Shown piece after piece: positions 37,034 through 44,680 of a stretch of 64,000 bases of DNA. Within the stretch, counting starts at the first letter, position 1. Every line of letters starts with the position of its first letter. Origin of the DNA: Ferrovibrio sp046297895 (GTDB lineage Bacteria; Pseudomonadota; Alphaproteobacteria; Ferrovibrionales; Ferrovibrionaceae); assembly GCF_046297895.1 (NCBI RefSeq), contig NZ_JBKBHC010000012.1:10417-74416 (forward strand), written 5' to 3'. Position numbers and translations under genes: made by a program. A model generated the notes under the pieces. That model saw only the letters and a list, made by a program, of their open reading frames with translations. It did not search any database and was not told where the DNA came from.

Positions 37034-38686
37034 ATGTCGGCCCAAGAACAAAAGCATAAACCCGCCGATCATGCAGACGGCGGCGAATTCGATTACATCA
37101 TCGTGGGCGGCGGCACGGCCGGTTCGCTGCTGGCCAACCGGCTTTCGGCCGATCCACGCAACCGCGTGCTGGTGCTCGAGGCCGGCGGCAAGGATGACTG
37201 GATCTGGTTCCACATCCCCATCGGCTACCTGTTCGCCATCGGCAATCCGCGCGCCGACTGGTGCTACAAGACCGAGCCGGTGCCGGGCCTGAATAACCGC
37301 TCCATCGGCTATGCGCGCGGCAAGGTGATCGGCGGCTGCACGGCCATCAACGCCATGGTCTACATGCGCGGCCAGGTGCAGGATTACGACACCTGGGCCC
37401 AGATGGGCCTGTCCGGCTGGGGGTGGGACGATGTGCTGCCCTATTTCCTGCGCCACGAGGATCACCAGTCCGGCAAATCGGCTTTGCATAATGCCGGCGG
37501 CGAATGGCGCGTGGAAAAGGCCCGCGTGCGGTGGGACCTGATCGATTCCATCGCCGAGGCCGGTGCGCAGATCGGCATTCCGCAGGTGGAGGATTTCAAC
37601 CTCGGCAACAACGAAGGCTCGGGTTATTTCCAGGTGAACCAGAAGCGCGGCAAACGCTGGTCGGCCGCCACCGGTTTCCTGAAACCCATCCTCTCGCGCC
37701 CCAATCTTGAGCTGCGCACCAAAGTGCAGGTCTGCAACGTGGCGCTGGAGCAGGATAGCGGAAGTCGGCGCGCCACCGGCGTGGTCTACCGCCAGGGCGG
37801 CGACAGCTTTTTCGCCCGCGCCAAGGCGGAAGTGATCCTCGCCGCCGGCGCCATCAACTCGCCGCAGCTTCTGCAACTCAGCGGCATCGGCCCGGCCGAG
37901 CTGCTGCAATCGCATGGCATCGACGTGCTGCATCACCTGCCCGGCGTGGGCGAGAATCTGCAGGACCATCTGCAGCTCCGCCTGATCTATCGCGTGCGCG
38001 GCGTGAAAACGATCAACGATGCCGGCCTGTTCGGCAAGGCGATGATGGCGGCGCAATATGCGCTGTTCCGCCGCGGCGCGCTCACCATGGCGCCCAGCAC
38101 CTTCGGGATGTTCACGCGCTCAAGTCCTGAGCATGCCACGCCGAATGTGGAATTCCATATCCAGCCGCTCTCGCTCGACAAGTTCGGCGATCCGCTGCAT
38201 CCCTTTCCGGCCTTCACCGCCTCGATCTGCAACCTGCGGCCCACCTCACGCGGCCATGTGCGGATCAGGTCGAACGATCCGCTGGCGGCACCCGCGATCC
38301 AGCCGAATTATTTGAGCACCGAGGCCGATATCCGCGTGGCGATCGACAGCCTGAAACTCACGCGCCGGCTGGCCGCGGCCCCCGCGCTTTCCAAATACCG
38401 GCCGCAGGAATTCCTGCCCGGCCCCGAGGTGCAGTCGGAAGACGACATGCGCGTGGCCGCCGGCAATCTCGGCGCCACCATCTTCCATCCGGTGTCTACC
38501 GCGAAGATGGGCGTGGACAGCGACCCGATGGCCGTACTCGATGGCCGCCTGCGTGTGCGCGGCGTGGAGCGTTTGCGCGTCATCGATGCCTCCGCGATGC
38601 CGCTGATCACCTCGGGCAACACCGCGTCGCCCACGCTGATGATCGCGGAAAAAGGCGCCGAGATGGTGCTGCAGGATAACAAGTAA
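37034..38686 (+). CDS. GMC family oxidoreductase (choline dehydrogenase-like)
   Basis: A 550-residue FAD enzyme of the glucose-methanol-choline group. The FAD motif is DYIIVGGGTAGSLLANRLSA near residue 20, then GGKVIGGCTAINAMVYMRGQ-like signature 1 (GKVIGGCTAINAM) and signature 2 GAINSPQLLQLSGIGP. The catalytic His lies in GATIFHPVSTAKMG. Substrate is an alcohol, identity unknown. A REP unit begins seven bases after the stop. Confidence 0.93.
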   Translation: MSAQEQKHKPADHADGGEFDYIIVGGGTAGSLLANRLSADPRNRVLVLEAGGKDDWIWFHIPIGYLFAIGNPRADWCYKTEPVPGLNNRSIGYARGKVIGGCTAINAMVYMRGQVQDYDTWAQMGLSGWGWDDVLPYFLRHEDHQSGKSALHNAGGEWRVEKARVRWDLIDSIAEAGAQIGIPQVEDFNLGNNEGSGYFQVNQKRGKRWSAATGFLKPILSRPNLELRTKVQVCNVALEQDSGSRRATGVVYRQGGDSFFARAKAEVILAAGAINSPQLLQLSGIGPAELLQSHGIDVLHHLPGVGENLQDHLQLRLIYRVRGVKTINDAGLFGKAMMAAQYALFRRGALTMAPSTFGMFTRSSPEHATPNVEFHIQPLSLDKFGDPLHPFPAFTASICNLRPTSRGHVRIRSNDPLAAPAIQPNYLSTEADIRVAIDSLKLTRRLAAAPALSKYRPQEFLPGPEVQSEDDMRVAAGNLGATIFHPVSTAKMGVDSDPMAVLDGRLRVRGVERLRVIDASAMPLITSGNTASPTLMIAEKGAEMVLQDNK

Positions 38687-38693
38687 AAAAGGT

Positions 38694-38832
38694 CGTCATG
38701 GCCGGGTTTATCCCGGCCATCCACGTCTTACCGCACGTCGAAACGTGGATGCCCGGGTCAAGCCCGGGCATGACAATATGATTGGAGCAATAAGAAAGCC
38801 CGTCATGGCCGGCCTTGTGCCGGCCATCCACG
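38694..38832. repeat. REP cluster, locus 5
   Basis: Three palindromic units: GGCCGG-type 38694-38725, CCCGGG-type 38744-38774 and GGCCGG-type 38801-38832. The last two belong to the left copy of the direct repeat flanking the GIY-YIG gene. The last is followed by TTTTT. Confidence 0.85.
38744..38812. repeat. Left copy of 69-bp direct repeat flanking the GIY-YIG gene
   Basis: Identical over 69 bases to 39165-39233, and similar for about 15 more with few changes. It consists of one CCCGGG-type REP, a 26-base spacer (AATATGATTGGAGCAATAAG at its start) and the first half of a GGCCGG-type REP. Confidence 0.92.
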
Positions 38833-38875
38833 TTTTTCCGTTGAACGTATGCAGGTGGCCCGGCAGGCTGTTCGC

Positions 38876-39163
38876 ATGTCCGGAGGCTGGGTCTACATCC
38901 TCACCAACAGGCCGAATGGCACGCTGTATGTAGGCGTTACCTCCGATCTCGCCCGGCGCATATGGGAGCATCGCGAGGGCGTGGTCGAGGGGTTCACCCG
39001 GCGTTACGGTCTCAAGCGTCTGGTCTATGCCGAGCAGCACGACGATATCCGCGTCGCCATCCAGCGTGAAAAGCTGATGAAACACTGGTCGCGCACCTGG
39101 AAGGTCCGGCTGATCCTGCGCGACAACCCGGCTTGGGACGATCTCTACGAGCGGCTGATCTAA
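38876..39163 (+). CDS. GIY-YIG nuclease domain protein
   Basis: A 95-residue stand-alone GIY-YIG domain. The GIY part is GGWVYILTNRPN and the YIG part TLYVGVTSDLARRIWEHREG, with the conserved Arg; the glutamate in QREKLMKHW matches the metal-binding Glu. The family makes single-strand DNA breaks in characterised members; small stand-alone forms like this are mostly uncharacterised. An in-frame ATG at 38849 would add nine residues and lies 17 bases after a REP. The gene sits between two 69-bp direct repeats, its stop one base before the right copy. Confidence 0.88.
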   Translation: MSGGWVYILTNRPNGTLYVGVTSDLARRIWEHREGVVEGFTRRYGLKRLVYAEQHDDIRVAIQREKLMKHWSRTWKVRLILRDNPAWDDLYERLI

Positions 39164-39164
39164 T

Positions 39165-39233
39165 CGTGGATGCCCGGGTCAAGCCCGGGCATGACAATAT
39201 GATTGGAGCAATAAGAAAGCCCGTCATGGCCGG
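39165..39233. repeat. Right copy of 69-bp direct repeat flanking the GIY-YIG gene
   Basis: Identical to 38744-38812. The repeat unit is 421 bases from copy to copy. It begins one base after the TAA of the GIY-YIG gene. Confidence 0.92.
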
Positions 39234-39252
39234 ACTTGTTCCGGCCATGACG
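39165..39252. repeat. REP pair, locus 6
   Basis: CCCGGG-type unit 39165-39195 and GGCCGG-type unit 39222-39252, separated by the same 26-base spacer as in locus 5. Confidence 0.85.
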
Positions 39253-39277
39253 AAATGAATGGGGGGTTAAACGCGCC

Positions 39278-39907
39278 TCACTCCGCCACGAAGCTGATCA
39301 CGTTCATCAGCAGGCCGACGCGGCCGGGATTCTCCCCGGTATCGTCCATGGGCCGGCCGTCCAGGCGCAGGGCGGCGGCGCGGTGGGTGAAGGGCAGCAG
39401 CACGCGGCGGTATTTGTAGAATTCCTTCTTCGCCCAGGTCATGCGGTGTTCGGCATGGAAGGGGCGGGCATGGGTCACGGCCACGTCCAGTTCGGCCTGC
39501 ATCTTGGCGGTATCGTCGCCGAACATCTCGTGCAGCATCAGGCCGCGGCCGTCGCGGCCATACACCTCGCACAGAATCGTGCCGGCCAGGCGGCAGCGAT
39601 ACAGCCGCGTCTCGTCGGGGCCGTGCAGCACGTCCCACAGGATGCAGTAGGGCAGCAGGTCGGGGATCGCGGCCGGGTCGATCTGCGCCCGGTCGGGCAG
39701 CGGCAGGGCCGAGACGGTCGCCAGCCCGCGCCACCAGTCCAGCGCGCGCAGCAGCCGCGCATCGCTCACCGCGCCCATGTCGGCGCCGGCGCGCAGGGCC
39801 TGGGGCAGATGCTCCATGTCGGCGGCATCCGCCGTCAGACCGCTGGCCGTTGAAACAGCGGGCCCGGCGGAAGGGCCGGAAAAGGAGGAAGGCGGTTCGG
39901 CGGTCAT
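39278..39907 (-). CDS. PAS domain protein (PAS_5 type)
   Basis: A 209-residue protein with a PAS_5-like domain in the middle (LLPYCILWDVLHGPDETRLY, then CRLAGTILCEVYGRDGRGLM), a pattern common in Rhodospirillales and Rhizobiales. It has no output domain, so it may sense a ligand and act with a partner. I use the ATG at 39907; a GTG at 39955 would add 16 residues. N-terminal 50 residues are low-complexity. Confidence 0.8.
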   Translation of the reverse strand: MTAEPPSSFSGPSAGPAVSTASGLTADAADMEHLPQALRAGADMGAVSDARLLRALDWWRGLATVSALPLPDRAQIDPAAIPDLLPYCILWDVLHGPDETRLYRCRLAGTILCEVYGRDGRGLMLHEMFGDDTAKMQAELDVAVTHARPFHAEHRMTWAKKEFYKYRRVLLPFTHRAAALRLDGRPMDDTGENPGRVGLLMNVISFVAE

Positions 39908-40100
39908 GACGTGTCCGTCGCTTGGGAGTAACGGCCCTATATCTACGCTGCCCACCCTATAAGTGAAGTTAATTACCTGTAATGCTAGTGTGAAATACGC
40001 GGCTTGAAAGCCGGGCAGACTGTTCCATATATGTTCTGATCATGGGCCGGCGGGATTATGGAAAAATGCTGACTTGCGGAAATTCAATGGCTTAACACCG

Positions 40101-40160
40101 CAAAATGACGCGAAACGACGCCAGGCGGCGCCATCCGGCGCCAACTGGCGCCAACCGGCG
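40101..40160. repeat. Six imperfect 10-bp tandem units
   Basis: Units read CAAAATGACG, CGAAACGACG, CCAGGCGGCG, CCATCCGGCG, CCAACTGGCG and CCAACCGGCG. The last four follow the pattern CCANNNGGCG, so GGCGCCA recurs once per helical turn. Confidence 0.8.
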
Positions 40161-40179
40161 CGGCAGGCTGGCACGGCGC

Positions 40180-40209
40180 AAAAAAACGGCGGCCGTAACA
40201 TGGCCGCCG
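40180..40209 (-). terminator. Intrinsic terminator of the Spy-like gene
   Basis: Stem CGGCGGCC (40187-40194) / GGCCGCCG (40202-40209), seven-base loop; on the minus strand it is followed by seven T (40186-40180). Confidence 0.8.
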
Positions 40210-40276
40210 CCGAGATGCCGGCCGCCGCGAGGGGGGATGCGGTGGCCGGTTCGGGGAGGAAGGGGTCAGGCCGCCG

Positions 40277-40843
40277 TCATGGCTGGCAGGCCGGGCAGCT
40301 GCCCAGCAGGTCGTCGGCCTTGGCTTTCTGCTCTGCGGTCAGTGCGGCATAGAGCGGCCGGGCGGCGTCGCGCAGGGTTTTCATGGCGGCGAGATGGCCT
40401 TCCATCCAGCCCACCCGGGTGTCCAGGCTGTCGGGCAGCGACTGGCTGGCCTGCGGCGGGCTCGCCGGCGGGGGGCTGGCCGGCGGCTGGCTGCGGCCAT
40501 AGCGCGGGCCGTGCATGGTGGCGCCGAAGGCGCGCAGGGCCTCGGCGAAGGGCGTCCACGCCGCCTCCTGCTGCGCGGTGATGCCCAGCTCGGCCTTGAG
40601 GAAGGCGATGCCGCCTTCGGTATAGCCGCCGCCCATCATGCCCATCATCATGCCGTGGCCGCGCATGCCGTGACCCATCATGCCTGGGCCGTACCCGGGC
40701 CCATAACCCTGGCCCGGCTGCGTCATCCCCGGCGGCATCATCGGGCCGCGGCCCTGCATCATCGGCTGGGCCGCTGCCGCGCCGGCCACCGCAGCAGCGA
40801 CGGCAAGGGCAGTGAATGTGGTGCGGATCAGTCCCGTGGCCAT
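40277..40843 (-). CDS. Spy/CpxP-like periplasmic protein (LTXXQ motif)
   Basis: A 188-residue exported protein with a signal peptide (ending AAAAQ near residue 26), a Met/Gly-rich stretch (GMMGHGMRGHGMMMGMMGGG) and a C-terminal helical part with LTAEQKAKAD, the LTXXQ motif of Spy and CpxP. The Met- and His-rich part could bind copper, by analogy. Two Cys end the protein (GSCPACQP). The ATG at 40843 has GGAGAG upstream, which I prefer over a longer start at 40873. Confidence 0.82.
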   Translation of the reverse strand: MATGLIRTTFTALAVAAAVAGAAAAQPMMQGRGPMMPPGMTQPGQGYGPGYGPGMMGHGMRGHGMMMGMMGGGYTEGGIAFLKAELGITAQQEAAWTPFAEALRAFGATMHGPRYGRSQPPASPPPASPPQASQSLPDSLDTRVGWMEGHLAAMKTLRDAARPLYAALTAEQKAKADDLLGSCPACQP

Positions 40844-40923
40844 GGCGTCTCTCCATGCTGAGGATGCCGCCACCCTAGCGCGGCCGGCTCATGGCCACCT
40901 TGCGCTACATCAACCCCGCCAAC

Positions 40924-40956
40924 AAAAAGGGGCGCCAGCCCGCGGCCGGCGTCCCC
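40924..40956 (-). terminator. Intrinsic terminator of ppa
   Basis: GGGGCGCC (40929-40936) pairs with GGCGTCCCC (40948-40956) with one bulged base; the minus strand continues TTTTTGTT. Confidence 0.75.
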
Positions 40957-40978
40957 TGATCGGTCGATGTCTGCGGAC

Positions 40979-41512
40979 TTACTTGATTCCGGCGGCGCGC
41001 ACGATGCCGTCGGTGATCATCTTGGCCGCCTCGTCGGGGCCGACCCAGCCGGCCGACTTCACGAACTTGCCCTTTTCCAGGTCCTTGTAGTGAACGAAGA
41101 AATGCTCGATCTGCTCCAGCAGGCTCTGCGGCAGGTCGGCATAGGTCGAGACGTTGGTGTAGAAGGGGTGCAGCTTGTCCACCGGCACGGCGATGATCTT
41201 CTCGTCGCCGCCGGCCTCGTCCTCCATCTTCAGCGCGCCGATCGGGCGCGAGCGGATCACGGCGCCGGCCACCACCGGCACATGGCTCACCACCAGGATG
41301 TCGCAGGGGTCGCCGTCGCCGCCCAGGGTGTGCGGCACGAAGCCGTAATTGGCGGGGTAGAACATGGCGGTGTGCAGGAAGCGGTCGACGAACAGGGCGC
41401 CGGAATCCTTGTCCAGCTCGTATTTCACCGGCACGCCGCCGGCCGGAATCTCGATCACGGCATTGATGTCGTAGGGCGGGTTTTTACCCACGCCGATGCG
41501 GGCGATATCCAT
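40979..41512 (-). CDS. ppa: Inorganic pyrophosphatase (family I)
   Basis: A 177-residue cytoplasmic enzyme that hydrolyses pyrophosphate and so drives biosynthetic reactions. The active-site signature GGDGDPCDILVV lies near residue 65, with KYELDKDSGALFVDRFL and MFYPANYGFVP before it. Length matches family I. AAAGGACC lies before the ATG at 41512; upstream in-frame codons are rejected because they add a tail unlike the family. Confidence 0.97.
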   Translation of the reverse strand: MDIARIGVGKNPPYDINAVIEIPAGGVPVKYELDKDSGALFVDRFLHTAMFYPANYGFVPHTLGGDGDPCDILVVSHVPVVAGAVIRSRPIGALKMEDEAGGDEKIIAVPVDKLHPFYTNVSTYADLPQSLLEQIEHFFVHYKDLEKGKFVKSAGWVGPDEAAKMITDGIVRAAGIK

Positions 41513-41658
41513 GTCTGGTCCTTTGGACTCGATGGGGTAGGGAGGCGGGCGCCTTTTTCGCAAATGCAGCAGAAAACGCAACCGCTTGATCCCTAATATT
41601 TTCGTCGCAGAAGCCCGGTTCCCCCGGCTAGGATGGCGCATAAGCCTATGGGGGGAGT

Positions 41659-43083
41659 ATGCATCGGGAACGCAACGTCAAGATCGTCGCCACGCTCGGC
41701 CCCGCCACCGCCTCCGCCGACCGCATCCGCGCCCTGTTCGAGGCCGGCGCCGACGTCTTCCGCCTGAATTTCAGCCATGGCAGTCACGACGACCATCTCG
41801 CCCGCATCCAGATCGTGCGCGCGCTGGAGCATGACATGGGCCGGCCCATCGGCCTGCTCGCCGACCTGCAGGGGCCCAAGCTGCGCATCGGCAGTTTCCG
41901 CGACGGCGCGGTCGATCTGGTGGCGGGCCAGAAATTCCGCCTCGACATCGAGGGCACGCCGGGCGATGCCACCGGCGTGACGCTGCCGCATCCCGAGGTG
42001 CTGGCCAGCCTGAAGCCCGATACCGACCTGCTGCTGGACGACGGCAAGATCCGCCTGCGCGTGCGCGAGGTGCATTCCGGCCGGGCGATGACCGAAGTGA
42101 TGGTTGGCGGCCGGCTGTCCGACCGCAAGGGGCTCAACCTGCCCGATACCGTCGTGCCGCTTTCGGCGCTGACGCCCAAGGATCGCGGCGATCTCGCTTT
42201 CGCGCTCGCCCATGGCGTGGACTGGGTGGGCTTAAGCTTCGTGCAGCGGCCCGACGACCTGCGCGAGGCGCGCGGGCTGATCCAGGGTCGCGCGGCCCTG
42301 CTGGCCAAGATCGAGAAACCCTCCGCCGTCACCGAACTGGACGAGATCGTGGCGCTGGCCGATGCCGTGATGGTGGCGCGCGGCGACCTGGGCGTCGAGA
42401 TGCCGCTGCAGGCGGTGCCCGGCGTGCAGAAACGCATCGTCCGCGCCGCCCGCCGCGCCGGCAAGCCCGTCGTGGTCGCCACGCAGATGCTGGATTCCAT
42501 GGTGAAGGCGCCGGTGCCGACCCGCGCCGAGGTGTCCGACGTCGCCACCGCGGTCTATGACGGCGCCGATGCGGTGATGCTGTCGGCCGAAACCGCGTCC
42601 GGCGACTATCCGGTCGAAGCCGTGAAGACGATGAATGCCATCGCCGAGGAGATCGAGCGCGATCCGCTCTATCGCGGCATCATGGATGCCGAGCATAACA
42701 GTCCGGAAAGCACGGTGTCGGACGCGATCACGGCCGCCGCGCGCCAGGTCGCCGAAACCATCCGCGCCGCCGCCATCGTCACCTACACCATGTCGGGCTC
42801 CACCGCGCTGCGCGCGGCGCGCGAACGGCCGAAGGCGCCGATCCTCTGCCTCACCCCGCTGATCGAAACCGCGCGGCGCTTGAGCATTGCCTGGGGCGTC
42901 AATCCGGTGGTGGCGCCGGATGCGGTGAATTTCGCCGACATGGTGGCCAAGGCGGTGGTGCTGGCGCGCGATGCCGAACTGGCCCGGCCGGGCGACATGC
43001 TGGTGGTTACCGCCGGCGTTCCGTTCGGAACGCCGGGCAATACCAACGTGCTGCGCATTGCCCGCGTCGACTCCGTGCCGTAA
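41659..43083 (+). CDS. pyk: Pyruvate kinase
   Basis: A 474-residue glycolytic enzyme that makes pyruvate and ATP from phosphoenolpyruvate. It begins RNVKIVATLGPATASADRIR, has FRLNFSHGSHDDH, the catalytic Lys in LLAKIEKPSAV, and VMVARGDLGVEMP followed by VATQMLDSMVKAPVPTRAEV. The C-terminal allosteric domain is present. The start has GGGGGAG upstream. Confidence 0.97.
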   Translation: MHRERNVKIVATLGPATASADRIRALFEAGADVFRLNFSHGSHDDHLARIQIVRALEHDMGRPIGLLADLQGPKLRIGSFRDGAVDLVAGQKFRLDIEGTPGDATGVTLPHPEVLASLKPDTDLLLDDGKIRLRVREVHSGRAMTEVMVGGRLSDRKGLNLPDTVVPLSALTPKDRGDLAFALAHGVDWVGLSFVQRPDDLREARGLIQGRAALLAKIEKPSAVTELDEIVALADAVMVARGDLGVEMPLQAVPGVQKRIVRAARRAGKPVVVATQMLDSMVKAPVPTRAEVSDVATAVYDGADAVMLSAETASGDYPVEAVKTMNAIAEEIERDPLYRGIMDAEHNSPESTVSDAITAAARQVAETIRAAAIVTYTMSGSTALRAARERPKAPILCLTPLIETARRLSIAWGVNPVVAPDAVNFADMVAKAVVLARDAELARPGDMLVVTAGVPFGTPGNTNVLRIARVDSVP

Positions 43084-43120
43084 AGCTGGATTTCCGCTCC
43101 CCCAGCCCGCCAGAGGCGCC

Positions 43121-43453
43121 ATGACGACGATCCTGCTGCTCTGCGCATCCAACGTGATGATGACCTTGGCCTGGTACTGGCACCTGAAATTCCCGGGCCA
43201 GGCCTTGTGGAAGGTGATCCTGATCTCGTGGGGCATCGCCTTCTTCGAATACTGCCTGGCGGTGCCGGCGAACCGGATCGGCTATGCCAGCGGCACGTTC
43301 AACGCCGCGCAGCTCAAGATCGTGCAGGAAGTGATCACACTCAGCGTCTTCGCGCTGTTTGCGGTGTTTTATCTGGGTGAAGGCCTGCGCTGGAACTATC
43401 TCGCCGCCTTCGGCTGCCTGGTCGGCGCCGTCTATTTCATCTTCCAGAAATAG
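43121..43453 (+). CDS. DMT-type small membrane protein (DUF486)
   Basis: A 110-residue protein with four membrane helices, of the DUF486 family. Signature: CASNVMMTLAWYWHLKF near the start and PANRIGYASGTFNAAQLKIV in the middle. It resembles half of a drug/metabolite transporter. Substrate unknown. It lies 37 bases after pyk. Confidence 0.9.
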   Translation: MTTILLLCASNVMMTLAWYWHLKFPGQALWKVILISWGIAFFEYCLAVPANRIGYASGTFNAAQLKIVQEVITLSVFALFAVFYLGEGLRWNYLAAFGCLVGAVYFIFQK

Positions 43454-43459
43454 GAAAAG

Positions 43460-44080
43460 TCAGAGCGTCTTGGCGTCGATGCGCCGGCGCAGCTCTTTCA
43501 GCTTTTCGGCCCCGTCGGTCAGGTGCGGATTGGCCGCCAGCGCGCGGCGCCAGGCCCGCAAAGCCTCGGGCAGGTTGTCCAGCCGCTCCATGATCGTGCC
43601 AAGTCCTGCCAACGCGCCGAAATGGCGCGGCTCCAGCTTCAGCGTGCGCTCGATATCGGCCACCGAGCCGGCATAGTCGCCGGCCAGGAACCGCACCGTG
43701 GCGCGCTTGTTGTAGCCTTCGGCGAAATCGGGCTTCAGCTCGATCACGGTGGAGAAGATGTCGACGGCACGCTTGTAGTCGCCCTTTTCCATCACCGTGA
43801 CGCCGCCCTGCATGAGGGCTTCCAGCGTGTCGGAATCCGATTTCCCCCAGGCTTCCCAGATGCGCCGCTCAAGCTGTTTGGCCTCGATCGGATTCCCGGT
43901 TTCCTGCAGTTTCTCAAACAGTTCGTCCAGCGTGGCCGGCGTTTTGACCGCAGCCGCGGTTTCAGTCTGCGCCAGAACGGGCTGCGCCAGAGCGGGCTGG
44001 GCCAGGCCGGGCAGGGCCAGGCCGGGCAGGGCCAGCAGCGCGCATATCATTGGCAGGGCAAGGAATGCCGGAAACCGCAT
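43460..44080 (-). CDS. Tetratricopeptide-repeat secreted protein
   Basis: A 206-residue protein with a signal peptide that contains a short tandem repeat (LALPGLALPGLAQPALAQ; DNA units near 43983-44035). Mature TPR units include GDYKRAVDIFSTVIELKPDF and GDYAGSVADIERTLKLEPRH. TPRs mediate protein contacts. I use the ATG at 44080; an in-frame ATG at 44140 would place 20 residues before the signal peptide. Confidence 0.8.
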   Translation of the reverse strand: MRFPAFLALPMICALLALPGLALPGLAQPALAQPVLAQTETAAAVKTPATLDELFEKLQETGNPIEAKQLERRIWEAWGKSDSDTLEALMQGGVTVMEKGDYKRAVDIFSTVIELKPDFAEGYNKRATVRFLAGDYAGSVADIERTLKLEPRHFGALAGLGTIMERLDNLPEALRAWRRALAANPHLTDGAEKLKELRRRIDAKTL

Positions 44081-44226
44081 GGAAAGGATGGTAGGTCCGG
44101 CGCCCAAGGCGGGCAAGGGCGGAATTTTTTTTGCGGGCATCGGGGAATAAAACGCGCGCCCGCCGGTCTAACCCCGGGCGGTCGGTGAGCGGCCGTTCCA
44201 GAATGCTTGCAAGAAGGGGAAGCCCG

Positions 44227-44613
44227 ATGACCATCCGCAACCTGATGCTGGCCGGCGTATTGACGCTGGGCCTGGCCGCCTGCGCCGGCGCCATGGTCCC
44301 GGCCAAGACCGGCAGTACCGCCCTCGGCCCCGTGCTGGTCGATGCCAAGGGTATGACGCTCTACACCTTCGACCGCGACGCCACGCCCGGCAAATCGGCC
44401 TGCAACGGCCCCTGCGCGCAGAACTGGCCGCCGCTGATGGCGGCAGCCGACGCCAAGGCCAGCGGGGACTGGAGCGTGATCACCCGCGACGACGGCACGA
44501 AGCAGTGGGCCTACAAGGGCAAGCCGCTTTACACCTGGGTCAAGGACACCAAGCCGGGCGACACCACCGGCGACGGCTTCCTCAACGGCGCCTGGCACGT
44601 CGCCAAGCCGTAA
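44227..44613 (+). CDS. Secreted lipoprotein of the COG4315 type
   Basis: A 128-residue lipoprotein: the signal ends with LGLAAC, so Cys19 is the lipidated residue. The mature part has the repeat typical of this group, GMTLYTFDRDATPGKSACNG followed by CAQNWPP, and later KGKPLYTWVKDTKPGDTTGD. Function unknown; members occur next to ECF sigma genes, as here, so it may be a target of that sigma factor. GAAGGGGA precedes the ATG. Confidence 0.85.
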   Translation: MTIRNLMLAGVLTLGLAACAGAMVPAKTGSTALGPVLVDAKGMTLYTFDRDATPGKSACNGPCAQNWPPLMAAADAKASGDWSVITRDDGTKQWAYKGKPLYTWVKDTKPGDTTGDGFLNGAWHVAKP

Positions 44614-44620
44614 GGGGAGG

Positions 44621-44665
44621 GGTAAGCTGGGCGGTACGATCGTCCGTCACGCCGCCCGGCTTACC
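44621..44665. promoter_or_regulatory. Large hairpin before the ECF sigma gene
   Basis: A 14-bp stem GGTAAGCTGGGCGG (44621-44634) / CCGCCCGGCTTACC (44652-44665) with one G-U pair and a 17-base loop. No T-run follows. It lies 15 bases before the sigma ATG and covers the space between the two genes. Confidence 0.6.
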
Positions 44666-44680
44666 CGCTGATCACCCGCC

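Larger units (their letters stand above)
39956..40276. other. Intergenic region with 10-bp tandem repeats
   Basis: About 320 bases. It holds a small palindrome ATTACCTGTAAT (39972-39983) upstream of the PAS gene, six 10-base units (40101-40160) and the terminator of the Spy-like gene. No gene was seen. Confidence 0.6.

Noticed and set aside
38744..39252. Classical insertion sequence
   Set aside because: No transposase, no terminal inverted repeats around the whole unit, and no target-site duplication that can be told apart from the repeat itself.
40101..40160. Tandem repeats considered as a CRISPR array
   Set aside because: Units are 10 bases with no spacers and no cas genes nearby.
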